DNA of 60,000 nt from Symsagittifera roscoffensis. Taxonomy: Eukaryota; Xenacoelomorpha; Acoela; Convolutidae. Made by a program: the position numbers and the translations under genes. The notes beneath the pieces were generated by a model. That model ran no database searches. It was not told the DNA's origin and saw nothing but the letters and a program-made list of their open reading frames with translations. This document shows positions 29,738 to 40,476 of this stretch, piece by piece. The DNA is taken from positions 48,219,467-48,279,466 of the forward strand of contig NC_087070.1 in assembly GCF_963678635.1 (NCBI RefSeq), given 5' to 3'. Numbering within the stretch: the first letter of the stretch is position 1; the number at the start of each line of letters is the position of its first letter.

Positions 29738-31883
29738 CAAATAGGGAGTCGAACGACATGGAGAGCTATCGCAAGTTGGAAGAAGTGAGAAGGTATTCCA
29801 ACAAAGGATTGAAAGTGAGCCGGGAGTTGATTGAAACAGTCAGGGGACTTTGCAACACTAGGGAAATTGAAGTCGTTCCAATATGTGTCTGGCATACCGG
29901 GGATGGCGTATAATCCCTTCGTGAATGAAGAAGCCAGGGAAGCGTACTTCGACTATGAGCAAGTCATAGTGTTCAATTTCTGGGTCGAACGGATTAAGGA
30001 AACTGGAATGTTGATGGTGGAACAACCCAAGCTGGGAATTAATTTAGAAGAACGAGTGGTCGAACCCTCGGTTCCCGAGCTGAAGGGGCAAGTGAGTTTT
30101 GATTGTCGTTCTTGGGACGGTCCCTTGAAAACCAGCCTAGTAACCATGTGGGAACTCATGAAACCTTCTTGCTGTCCTCATCCTAACGCCGGTTTAATCC
30201 GGACATGACGGCGGATATCACGTTCGATCTGGATACTGGACGCGAGTTTACATGATCTGGCCATGATACACCATCTGCTGGCCATCAGGATGACGAAGCG
30301 GAAGAGCAACTCATCCACGGAGCCATCCGAGGAAAGTCCATCGAGCAATTGGTTGAGGCAAGGCACCTGTTTAGCTCAACATAGTGGGATGGAAGGACAT
30401 GTTTGCAACTTGGGACACTGCCTGATTACGCTGAGCGAGCAGCATCGACAACTGGCACGATTGTACGGAAGATTGATCATGTCGGATAAGAGTGGCATGG
30501 AGTTGGTCGTGGACTGTCATGGGGTGACGGATGTAAACTTGACCACTGCCTTGGGATTTTGTAGCATGACGAGCTCGATAGAATCGCTGGAGCGCCTGGA
30601 GCGTGCTCATGAGCTAGTGACGTCCCTCTGCGTGGAAGTATTCTCTGGAGCATTGCAGACAGGGCAGAAGATTGGAGGCTGGCGAGAAGTTCTGGAAATG
30701 AATCTGAAAGATAGTGAAGCCTATCATAGACCTACTGGTTCAAAATATCTGGTGGGTTCAAGCTCAGCACCATATTGCAATAGAAGATATCCTACGCACA
30801 TGGTGGTGATGGATGCGAGGACGCAGCAGGTGTTGATTGACCAACTTTTCTTTGTGCCAAAGTGCGTGAGGTTGGCCAGAATGTCGGTGAGGTCATATGA
30901 TTTGCTGGCGAAGATCTTTTGGGCAGTCCCGAAGAGATCTGAAGGCGAGTTGCAAGACGTAGTGGGTGAGGAGTTCATGAGGTTGAACGAAGGTAATGTG
31001 AGCGAGTTCCAGAAGCAGAAAGCGAGTGGAGCGTTGCCCACTGAATTCCCCACCATAGAAGAGAAAGACGATTTGCACAGAATTATGATGGAGGTGGAAC
31101 CGTTGCTGGGAGCCTCAGGGTATTGGACCCGAAGGAGTATATTGAGGACCCATGGGTAGTCTCCTTGTCACTGCTTGGCGCAGACGTTATGGTATCCCAA
31201 ACGCGGGAATCTGATGCTAATATGGGACGTGGAGGAGTTGTACTCCACGGGGTTGCCCGATCAGAATCAACAGGTGTCAATCGTGGTGGTTAGTGCCATG
31301 CTGGCAGTGAGGTGGTTGGAGGCTAACGCGGACACAAGTGAACAGGAGACGGCCGTGCCGACTCCTGAGCAGCTGAGCAACGTAAAGATGAGCCGCAAAT
31401 TGGATCTTTTCAGAACCACCTGCAAGGTTCTGAGAATACCCAAAGCCATTGAAAGAATATGGTCAGGGAAAAGGTTGATGCCTTGGTTCCGTGCAGTCAT
31501 GACGTCATGGATGTATGAACGCGCGAAGAGTCACATGTCGAGGAACACGGAAGCCTATCAATCTTTCCAGCTAGATATAGGACCGGGAGCACAGAAACGC
31601 GGTCACCACGGCGGTAAAGCGAGTAGCTGGAGCGCCTTGTGTAACTGAAGATGAGAAGAAAGAGGTCTTAAGAGCTGACCTAGAACGAAATGTGAGCCTG
31701 TGTCTTCACAACAGCTTTTGCAGGAACCGGGAGCAAAAGGTGAATGTGGACTTGCTACCTTGTTGCAAACCGAGGCTGTTGGAACAGGAGAGTTGGGGCA
31801 CGGCCCGCATCTCCATGGACATGTTGGAAAAAGTCCTAGAAGATAGTGAAGCTGAAGATCAGGATGGAGAAGCAATGGAATGA
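29728..31883 (+). pseudogene. F1b ORF2 C-terminal region
   Basis: Frame 29728-29880 shifts into 29831-31648, which is in phase apart from TGA 30206-30208 and TAG 31157-31159. A last shift near 31615 gives an acidic end to TGA at 31881-31883. Recognisable text: YVSGIPGMAYNPFVNEEAR, VVMDARTQQVLIDQLFFVPK, WDVEELYSTGLPDQNQQVSI, LLPCCKPRLLEQESWGTARI. It looks helical and cytoplasmic; I see no signal peptide or membrane segment. Function unknown. Confidence 0.55.
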
Positions 31884-33221
31884 AGATGATGGAACGAAGA
31901 GGATAAGTGAAGACGTGAACAAGAAAGGAAGAGAAGGAGAGAAAACTTGATTGTCTTTGTGTGTTAGAACTTGAACTAATCAACCAAGTTTGATTATTAA
32001 ACTTGTTAAACTTTTTGTTTTGATCTCGTTTGGTCAGACCAAACTTTGAAAATTGTTGCAATTGTTAAAATTGTTACAATTGTTCATTTTAGTTATGACT
32101 ATTTATATATATATGGAGAACATAGGTGAGTATATTTACCTATTCAAACACGACTGTGTAAGACACAATTTCACTGTGTGGCGACATGGTAAGTTTGGGT
32201 AAGCTCACTCGGAAAGGGTGAGTAACTCAATAACTTTCCTAGCCACAGAGTTTCTTAGTTTTAATATCAAATAGGACCGCATAAATAGCTGATTATACTT
32301 GGTGAGTGACGTTAAGTTAATTTTAACGGGTGCGTGGCCGTGCCACAACCCAACTTTTTAATCAGCAAGAGCTAAAAGAAGTTTTTTGGCAAGTGACGTA
32401 AGTATTCAGAAAAGAAAATTTATCTAGGACACTCCTCATGGTGCAAATTTTGTGAAAACGTTGGAAGGCAGTGAGATGTAGTACGATGCTGTTTGTGACA
32501 CGTAGTGAGTTGAGGTGGAGTAGATAAATTTTATTTTCTTATGCGATTTGTAAGATTGATTATAGAGAACTGGAACACTGCTTGACGATAACCCGGTGTT
32601 ATGCGATCAATAGGGACATTGGTGGGGACTTGTCCGGGGAGTATGTGCCATTCTGCCAGATTGGCACAGCGCAACCTTCCGGCGGGACAAAAAAAGACGA
32701 CTAAAGGCCTTAGAAACAAAAAAGTGCTGCGAAGGAGGGTCGAAATATTCCGGAAGTGTAAATTTTTAAACTTTCGATTGACTGGCAAGTATTTCTCAGA
32801 AATACAAAAAGACGGCCATTTTGACGAAAAGGAACGAAAAAACAGAACAATGACAAATATAGTGAAAAACAGTCGCACGAGAAAACGATAAAAACGAACT
32901 CTCTTATTGTGGCAATCACACACGATAAGACCAATAGCAGAGAAAAACAGTGAGAAAGGAGGCTTCAGTGGGGAAGGAATATTCCGCGGAACCCTCCCGT
33001 GCCACAAATTGGGAGAGATAACAACGTTAAACGTTCTCTCGAGAAGAACACGGGAGCGGAGGCTTGGCCCCCCAGAAACTGTTATATGTTGAAGGACTGC
33101 AGTAAACTAACTTTTTAGCTACTCTGATGCCATAGAACTTTGAATTAACACCGGCTAGAAAGAGCATGTTAGAGCATGAGTAGCTAGAAAGAGGAAAGGG
33201 TCAATCCATCTCCAATGGATT
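31884..33221 (+). other. F1b 3' region, no gene recognised
   Basis: Contains a 9-bp tandem repeat (AATTGTT plus two bases, four copies, 32051-32086). A nested hairpin lies at 32177-32247: TGTGGC/GCCACA, AAGTT/AACTT, CTCAC/GTGAG. An exact TTGTCCGGGGAG is at 32630-32641, a 12-mer otherwise found in the F1 coding region. A lysine-rich open frame at 32601-32891 is not supported by anything else. No LTR edge was found. Confidence 0.5.
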
Positions 33222-33436
33222 TGATAAAATGTTACTTTGTTGTAGCTAATTCTAGGTTAAAACTATTAAAAAGAATAAGAATTAAGATGAATTAGTCGAT
33301 AAGTTAAAACATTAAAACAATGAGAGATCATTCTCTCCGCCGGAGAGAATGGCTAATGAAGGTCATATATGAGTGACCGGTTAATTAACTAAGTATGTTT
33401 TGCAATAATTGCAAAACCTGATGTAAGATCACAACA
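33222..33436 (-). repeat. F2 3' LTR
   Basis: Begins TGTTGTGATC and ends TTTTATCA in the element's sense (TG..CA). On the minus strand, the purine tract AGGGGAA lies one base before it (33438-33444) and is a likely polypurine tract. It differs from the other LTR at 33231 (G; A at 39759). Confidence 0.92.
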
Positions 33437-33916
33437 TTCCCCTAAGCAGGAAAAAATTTAAATTGCGAATAAGGTAATGCACAAGAACTAACTATGACTG
33501 ACTCCTTTCTCCCCCTTTAAGGACGAGGGAAAGAAAATTTAAGCGCCTTAAAAATGAGGAACTGACACTAACTAAAGCTCCCTATAGCATTAAATACAGC
33601 TACTATAACTGCAAGAAAGATTATCCGGAATCCAACGGATAAGGGTTATGTTAAAGCAAAATAAAATGCGGTGAAGTTTACACAACGTTTTATGGTTGGG
33701 GTCTTGCTTTGTAATAGACTAACTGAAGGGAAGTCGATTTGGATGATTTATGAGAGCACACGATGATGTTTTCTTTTTCTGGATTAAGTTTATCCGAAGG
33801 ATAAAGTTCTTAAGTTTACCGATCGAAAAATTAATATTTGAAGATTAGCACCAGTTTATAAGGTAGTATGTGCTTCTTGGTAAGCCAAAATAACAGATTA
33901 GAGTATAGCTGAGTGA
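33437..33916 (-). other. F2 3' untranslated region
   Basis: AT-rich DNA between the last ORF and the polypurine tract. No gene is recognised. Confidence 0.6.
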
Positions 33917-35715
33917 TTACAAAGTTTTATATTCTTTTAGAAAGTTTTCAAGTTCTGTGTTGAAAAGTTCGCTATCGAGATCAGAGTGATCTCCAAAATT
34001 CTCTATTTCCATTCTCAGTGATTCGTCGGTTGATGAAGTTGACGTTTGATCAGATGATGTTGAATTTGAATCTAGGACGATTAACTCCGCCGGATTTGTC
34101 TTGTTGATGGTGTCGTGTGATCCTTCAATTTCTATCACGATAGGATCGGCCGCAGAACCCGAGGCTTCTTTAACATTCTCTACGGCATCAATAAAATAAC
34201 GTTTACCATAAATTTTTGGTGGACCAACATTTCTACTGGAGCGGCGGATGGTAGGAGGAATTTTACCGGAAATGCTGGTAGGGTTGGCAGGTATAGTACA
34301 CTCGTCAGGCATAGTACACTCGTCAGTTGAGTCATTTATCTCGTACACCGGGAAGTCCGTATTTGAGTCGTTATCCATTGGATTAGACACGTCTTGCAGG
34401 TCCTGTTGTTCAATGGTGTAATTGTCCCTTCCCTGGTTTATGGTTCTCTGTTCCTCAGTACTATGTGTTCGGTTTGCGGGTATTATACTTATTGGGCACT
34501 CGTAAGATTGGTCCAAAGATTGTTCTCTGCTTGGTTCGATGTCGTTTTCTCAAATCTCAGATTTTATTTCAGGATTGGTAATGGTGTGATTAGAATTATT
34601 TGCGATTGAGAGGCGAGGTGTAAGTGAGTCTGAAATAAAACGCTCTCTGGCTACATCTCTACAAGGGAAGCCGCCCGCTATCCTTTCCCATTCACTAGTA
34701 TCCGAAATATCCGAAGGAATTAGCATAGATTCATCCGAAGCAAGGTAACCTGGAGGAGTTGATGACTTCTTTGAGTGGCGTGTTTGTCTTCTTGTAGTAT
34801 TGCGTGATGACCCTGATATGCGTGTCCTAGTTAAGTTGTCAGAAGGGGTCGGATCCACTTGTCTGGTCCTTTTTTTCGTTGGCTTTTTCGTTCCTGATTT
34901 ACGTCTTACGCCTTCCTGTTTCTGACCTACTTCAACATTAGGATTAGGAAAATACGGGAATGAAATGTTTCCTTTAAAAGGTCTGATTTTATTTGAAGTA
35001 GAAATAGGAATCGCAATGTCGGATTTTCGTATTATTTTTCCGTCGGATAATTTTACTGTCGAAGTAGAAGAGTCTATAATTCTTTTATTTAGTTCCTTAT
35101 AGAAACAGTCTCGGTTGATGTTACCGTTAGTTTTCCAAAGGATTTTACTTTTGAATGGACTTTTGATTGGTAGTCTATTTGGGATGATTTTCGAGGATGA
35201 AGCATAGTCCGTGTCGTATCCTTTTTCTTTCGGGTTTTGATTCTTCTTCGCTATCAAGTCGTCCTTGTAGCCATCCTCTAGTCTGTCGTCCGCATTCCAA
35301 TCCTTAGCTCGTTCCTTAGACAGAATTGATTTCCCTTTGTCTAAAATTCCAAAGGAGGGTTTAACAGAGGCTAGTTGTTCCCAAATAGTATTTGGTTTTC
35401 TGTTATAGTGAATTTCGAAGGGTGAACATTTAATTTTTGATTGATAGGTAGAACGTAGATTCCAGCTAATTTTTGAAACGGCACTCTGCAGTGTGCTTTT
35501 ATGATGTTCTTTTGAAATAGCCAGTAATTTGACTTTCACAGTGTGTACTAATTTTTCGACTAATCCGTTGGAACGGTGGTCGCCTACTGTACAAAAGATT
35601 ATTTTGATGTTGTTGGAATCGCAGAATGATTTGAAGTCTTGACTTGTAAAGCAAGTAACGTGATCTACCCTTATAGAATAAGGTATCCCGTGTAAGAATA
35701 TGTAGTCTTGTAAAA
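33917..35715 (-). pseudogene. F2 integrase core end and C-terminal region
   Basis: This frame carries the second catalytic Asp (YSIRVDHVTCFTSQDF, near 35670) and the Glu (NGLVEKLVHTVK, near 35550). A long hydrophilic, basic C-terminal region follows. A TGA at 34550-34552 is in phase with 34516-33917, which finishes the protein as a Ser/Thr/Asn/Glu-rich acidic tail (DSNSTSSDQTSTSS). The codon before the break suggests a former CGA or TGG. It is joined to the first part of the integrase by a frameshift near 35755. Confidence 0.8.
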
Positions 35716-35718
35716 ATT

Positions 35719-37455
35719 CTACAACTGTTTTTGAAGAAGTAGACGATGTAATTTTGCCGACGGGAATTTAGAAAATCTGTCGATACAAATTAAAATGTAT
35801 TTTTTTGACCCCCAGTAAGAATCCAAAGGACCCGCGAAATCTAAATTAAGTTCTTCGTTCGGTTCCGATAGTGGAGGAAGTTCACTAATTTGTGACTTAG
35901 GAATGACAGTTTTCAAATTCTTACCCGCCGATGTACATTCTGAGCAATTTATTCCGTGAAAGTAGATTTGCCTGTTAATATGAGGCCACCAGATGTGTTG
36001 AGCCAAGTATTTCATTCCAAATTGACCTGGATGTGTTTCGTGGAGGGTCTTCATCATCGCGCTTCGTAAAGTAAATGGAATAACGAGTTTACCGTCCATA
36101 TAGAGCAATCCGTCGGATTCGTGCAGGTCTCGGGTGAAATGTTTGAAATACGGAGAATCTGCATTAATCTTCTCCACCTTATTTTGAAGTGCTTTAACAA
36201 TTGGGCTTAACATGGGATCGTCTTCTGTCAAGAGAGCTACTAACTTGGCGTTAAATAAAATATTTAAATTCAAGGGTCGATCCGGCAACTTCAAGTTTTC
36301 GCGGTATATTTTAACGAGATTAGCGTGGTCTGGTAAAAGTTGAAAGTCTAAATCTACGGAAATACCGGAAGAGGTGGGATTAATTACAATATTCTTATGA
36401 TTCATATTAACAGTATCTACAATTTTTTTATCTACAGGTGAATTAATTAAACTACAATTAGAGATTAAAAAATAAAGAAATGCGGAATTAGAAATGGAAA
36501 TAATTAATATATTTGTATTAGAATAATCCGTTGGAATGCAATTTGAAGTACAAAATTCTGTTCTTTTGTGATTAAATGAGCAAATTGGAAAAGACGAGTA
36601 AATGAGTTTTAACACTGCTGCTATTAGGTAATTACGTAATAAAGCGTAATTGGAATTTTCCAGATTAAAACCAATGGCTGAGCAGGTAGTTCTTAGTTTC
36701 TCCGACGGATTTAATGATTTATTAATCTTATTAATGTTTGCTTCTACGAATTCTTCATCGTAATGTGATATTGGAAGAGCTTTTCCTGATGGAATTCTAG
36801 AAATAAGGTCAGTGAAACCCATGTCTTTTCCTGCGATATGTTTGATAGAGAAATTAAAAGGTAATAATCTGTCTACCCATCTTGTTAGTCTACTGTGGTA
36901 AGTTTTATTCCCGTGATTTGTTGATAAAGCGGATAATAAAGCTTTGTGATCAGTAATTACTTCAAAATCTGATCCGTAAAGGTAGTTCTTATAATGTTCG
37001 ACGGCCCATACAACCCCTAGTAGTTCGAGCTCGTTCGTAGAATATTTAGACTCGTGAGGGTTTAAAAAGCGTGAAGCAAATGAGACTGTTTTCCAATCGT
37101 TCCCATGGAGTTGTTCAAGCGAAGCTCCGAGTCCATTATGTGACGCGTCTGTTTTTACTTTAGTTTTACGTTTCACGTCAAAATGGGTATTCTCTGTTAG
37201 GTTTACGATTTCTTCTTCAATTTTTTCAAACGCTTTTGTATGGTCATCGTTCCATTGGAATACTGATTTCATATTTAGAAGCGGTCGGAGTGGGCTTCCT
37301 AAGGATGCTAAGTTTGGGACGAATTTAATGTATTGGTTTATAGAACCAAAAAATGATCGTAGTTCTTTCAAATTCTTCGGAATAGGTAGATTTTTTATGG
37401 CTTTCGATTTGTCGAATAATGGGGTAATACCTGATTTAGAGATTTTGAATCCCAA
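35719..37455 (-). pseudogene. pol: F2 RT thumb, RNase H and integrase N-terminal half
   Basis: 578 codons. It starts in the RT thumb (LRSFFGSINQYIKFV). RNase H: KTDASHNGLGASLEQ, NELELLGVVWAVEHY, ITDHKALLSAL. Then a unique linker and the integrase HHCC: HETHPGQFGMKYLAQH..CSEC. The first catalytic Asp is in LNLDFAGPLDSYW, followed by CIDRFSKFPSA. It begins after a TGA that stands where TGG (EIEWLGF) is expected. Confidence 0.85.
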
Positions 37456-38348
37456 TCATTCTATTTCTTTTTGAAAGAATTTACATTTTGACCATTTCAC
37501 CGCGAAATTGTATTCGTCGAGGGTCGATAAAATTTTTAATACAATATTCTTGTGGTCTAAGAATGATCCTTTGGAAGAGATTAAAATGTCGTCCAAGTAA
37601 CAGTTAGTAAATGGGATTGAACCTAACGTAGAGTCCATTACTCTTTGAAATTCGTTAGGCATATCCCCTAAGCCGTAAAAACCAGTTAAAAATTGGTAAG
37701 TACCCGTAATATCACCACCCACGATACTGAAGTTACATTGGTTACTAGTGAATTTATCTAGTGCTAATTGGCTGTACGCGTTTTTTAAGTCTAAGTTAGT
37801 AAACCACACTTCTCCAACGGACCTGCGACATTGTCTACCAGTTCGTGGATGTTTGGCATTTGATATTTGTTATTGTAAATCTGTTTGTTTATGAACTTGG
37901 AATCTAAGGCTAATTTGATGGATTTATCTTTTTTACAAGTGATGACTATTGGGCTAATAAATCTGTCTTCATCGCAGTTTTCTAATTTTTTAATATGTCC
38001 TTCCGCTTTTAGTCTATTGAGTTCTGTCTTTACCGCGTCCAGTAAGTGAAGGGGGACTCGTCTTCCCTTTAATTGGATTGGTTTTAAGGGTTCATGGAAA
38101 TGGGTGATTTTCATCTGGTTTTTAATTTTTCCAATCCGAAGGAATAAATTGTTGAATGATTTTGTTGTATTCAGAATTTCCCTATCTTGGTTTGTTTGAG
38201 AGATGGAATTTATTGACTTACACTGCTTGTTAGTCTGAAAGTGTGGGAAGTGTTTCTGAGAGACTTCTATCCCCACTTTTGGAAGGTTGTCATTTCCTAA
38301 GATATTTCTCTCGTGTCCCTCGGTTAGGAAGAATTGACAGTCGTTGTC
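37456..38348 (-). pseudogene. pol: F2 reverse transcriptase, fingers and palm
   Basis: Frames 38276-37791 and 37809-37456, shifted near 37800. They contain LKAEGHIKKLENCDEDRFIS, LALDSKFINKQIY, then TNLDLKNAYSQL (first catalytic Asp), and the catalytic YLDD (CYLDDILISS) near 37590. The first frame is in phase with the protease frame, separated only by TAA 38349-38351. Confidence 0.85.
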
Positions 38349-38564
38349 TTACCAACCATTTGAAAATATCGGAAGCTTCACCTTTCCAGTGATGTTTATG
38401 GCATTATCTGTGAATTCACAGTATAGGTCTCTAGTTGACTTATCCACTGGATAAATTTTCATGTAGGAGTCTCGTAACTTTAATTCGTGAAGTACGTTTT
38501 TCTTAAGGAAGCTCACCGGGCTAGCTGAATCCACTTGAATGTTTAAAATTACTTCCGAGTCCAA
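38349..38564 (-). pseudogene. F2 protease
   Basis: Retropepsin-like: ILNIQVDSASPVSFLKKN gives D-S-A-S at the active site instead of D-(S/T)-G. It overlaps the nucleocapsid frame by 44 nt and is +1 relative to it. The shift might be programmed, or an indel. I see no canonical slippery site in the upstream frame. Confidence 0.65.
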
Positions 38565-39084
38565 TGTTCAATAATTTCTTCAATTCTTTTCCATCGTTAT
38601 CAAAAATCGTAGTTACATTTAGTACAGAATAATCGTCGTTTTCGCTTTGTCCAGATTCTGACCATGCGTTTATGACGCCACAACATTCTCTATCCATGAG
38701 GTCAGTATTTACATCCGGAATATCCGACGGATTAAAATCTGTATTATCTACAATTTGGGTATTTACAATGTTTACATTTTTGCGACGAGATCTACAAAGT
38801 CTAGTGAAATGTCCTTTGAATTTACAAGAAGTACAAGTCGTGTCCTTTGCTGGGCAAATTGCTAAGTGACCTTTTGAGAATAAACCGCCACACTTCATAC
38901 AGTTGTTACTCCTTTCGATGTTAAGGGTTGGTTCTCTTTTGACGTTAAAGTGGTTGCTTAGTTTGTGTACGGATAATCCGTTGGATTTAAAATTATTGGT
39001 TAACTTCAAGTGATTTAAAATTCCTTTTTCGTCAATGAGTGCTACATTTAGTGCTTTGCGTGGAGGGAGGGTTTCTGTTAACAA
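38521..39084 (-). pseudogene. gag: F2 nucleocapsid part of gag
   Basis: In phase with the gag frame 39750-39094 and separated by one TAA (39091-39093). It has CTSCKFKGHFTRLC, a CX2CX4HX4C zinc knuckle, and just before it CMKCGGLFSKGHLAIC, a knuckle of unusual spacing. The basic RRKN follows. Ends in the overlap with the protease. Confidence 0.8.
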
Positions 39085-39090
39085 TTTCCT

Positions 39091-39750
39091 TTAGATGTCG
39101 TAGTTTTTCATATTATTTATGAAAATATCTCTTATCCACTCTTCTTCTCCTGTGGTTATGTCGCACTTTTTCGCCATTTCAGCTAAGGCACCCCAAAATT
39201 GTTCGAGGGATTCTCTATCGCGTTGTTTTCTATTTAACAGTTTATGTCGTTCAAATGTGACATTTGTTTTTCTTACGAAAGCGATCGCTAAGAACTCCCA
39301 GAATTCCTTAAAAGAAATTTGTAGGACTTTCATCTTGGTAAATTTTTGTCCGAAGATCCTTTTTCCTTCATTTCCCAGTGCCAGATATAAAACCGAACGT
39401 AATTTCTTATCTGCTTCTTCTATTCGCATTCCGTTGAACTTCTTGGTTTCGGTTTTTATCGATGCTGTTTCTTCTTCGTCATATCGTCTTTGTTCTTGGG
39501 AATTTCTCTCCAATCTCGAGCGTCTTTGAGTATCTGTTTCACCGTCCGTTGAGTTTTCCAAATTTGGAGGTAGTGGGTGTTGTCTCTCCGACGGATTGAG
39601 TAGATTTTCTATATCTATGTTTTCCTTAGCAATTATAGCTAATTGAAACAGATCACTCCAGTCTTCCCATGGGATGGGTGGGTCTACCGTATGGTTTTGC
39701 CAAAAAGGAGGTATTCCTCTTACGTTAGATTCGTTAGATGACTGCGCCAT
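39091..39750 (-). pseudogene. gag: F2 gag, capsid part
   Basis: 219 codons, starting MAQSS at 39750. Contains WEDWSDLFQLAIIAKENI, a helical gag (ERHKLLNRKQRDRESLEQFW) typical of gypsy capsids, then a TAA. The A of the ATG is the last base of the 5' LTR, and the codons ATG GCG CAG TC overlap the primer-binding site. Confidence 0.85.
39740..39749 (-). promoter_or_regulatory. F2 primer-binding site, tRNA-Ser type
   Basis: TGGCGCAGTC directly follows the 5' LTR. It equals the first ten bases of the tRNA-Ser site used by the 17.6/297 group of insect gypsy elements (TGGCGCAGTCGGTAGG); the next bases do not match. Confidence 0.7.
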
Positions 39751-39964
39751 GATAAAATATTACTTTGTTGTAGCTAATTCTAGGTTAAAACTATTAAAAA
39801 GAATAAGAATTAAGATGAATTAGTCGATAAGTTAAAACATTAAAACAATGAGAGATCATTCTCTCCGCCGGAGAGAATGGCTAATGAAGGTCATATATGA
39901 GTGACCGGTTAATTAACTAAGTATGTTTTGCAATAATTGCAAAACCTGATGTAAGATCACAACA
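39750..39964 (-). repeat. F2 5' LTR
   Basis: Same 215-bp sequence as 33222-33436 with one difference (A at 39759). Contains a self-complementary CATTCTCTCCGGCGGAGAGAATG-type segment near 39859-39878, which could form a hairpin in the RNA. Confidence 0.92.
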
Positions 39965-40476
39965 GGGTTTAATATAGAACTGTCGCACAAAAACATAATG
40001 AAATAGGGTGTTCGAGCTGTGTTTTCAATAACAGTTACGTAGTCTGAGGATCCGAGACTCAGCTATGTGGTTGTGTTCGCATGTAAACGAAAGCTGATCA
40101 AAAGTCGTTTGACTGATGGCCTAAAAATAGTAACTTTTTACTTAGCCCTAAACAGACCAGAAAATCAACTGGCAAGGTCGAGACGGTGAAAAAGGAGTAG
40201 GATTAAGGTAACTGACGCCTGCCAGTCGTTAATAGGTACTTTTTCTACGCTCCGTCGTTGTGTAGTATTTGGGCGAATCTTACACAAAAGCACAAAAATT
40301 AACTGTTGGTGGTATCAAAAACCAACAGATACAGGTACCATACTAAATTTTATAATCTGCGCCTACCCTTCAGTACAAGATAAGTGTGATTGAAGGAACT
40401 GTTTACCGGGTTTTCCGCAGTACGTCAACATGGGAAGAATATGGTAAAGCTATGAAAACAAAACCGTGAGCAGTGG
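39965..40476. other. No gene recognised
   Basis: AT-rich non-coding DNA between F2 and the GIY-YIG fragment. I see no open frame or repeat I can support. Confidence 0.5.

Larger units (their letters stand above)
15160..32250 (+). mobile_element. F1b: giant Ty3/gypsy-type element, plus-strand copy
   Basis: Order: two leader RNA modules, gag fragment, protease, RT, spacer, integrase, macro-like domain, untranslated spacer, ORF2 to 31883. Compared with F1a it lacks gag before the first zinc knuckle (break near 15745), a 38-nt piece with the second knuckle, and the RT thumb plus RNase H (near 18465). It retains the full integrase and the whole of ORF2. ORF1 and ORF2 are broken by single stops (18426-18428, 19448-19450, 22718-22720, 24111-24113, 28058-28060, 30206-30208, 31157-31159) and about ten frameshifts. 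The 3' end is uncertain: no LTR could be matched before the neighbouring element at 33222. Confidence 0.8.
33222..39964 (-). mobile_element. F2: LTR-bounded Ty3/gypsy element
   Basis: 6743 bp between and including two 215-bp LTRs (33222-33436 and 39750-39964) that differ at one position. Order on the minus strand: gag, nucleocapsid, protease, RT, RNase H, integrase, C-terminal ORF. The direct flanks are GGATT (33217-33221) and GGGTT (39965-39969), a possible 5-bp target duplication with one difference. Coding is broken by four in-frame stops (39091-39093, 38349-38351, 37456-37458, 34550-34552) and frameshifts near 38550, 37800 and 35755. It is not related closely to family F1: RT has YLDD instead of YVDD and protein text differs throughout. 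Confidence 0.92.

Noticed and set aside
22259-31883. Envelope glycoprotein in ORF2, as in errantiviruses
   Set aside because: I see no signal peptide, membrane anchor, furin site or Cys-rich ectodomain.
32601-32891. Lysine-rich 96-codon ORF
   Set aside because: No similarity to any other part of the window, and the F1 element already ended its ORF2 at 31883.
38521-38564. Programmed -1 frameshift between F2 gag and protease
   Set aside because: The protease frame is +1, and the TTTAAAC-like heptamer present is not in phase with the gag frame; an indel is as likely.
1-39964. Reassigned stop codons, to explain the many single in-frame stops
   Set aside because: All three stop codons occur, at different places in each copy, replacing different residues (Tyr, Trp, Gln, Arg), as expected from random decay.
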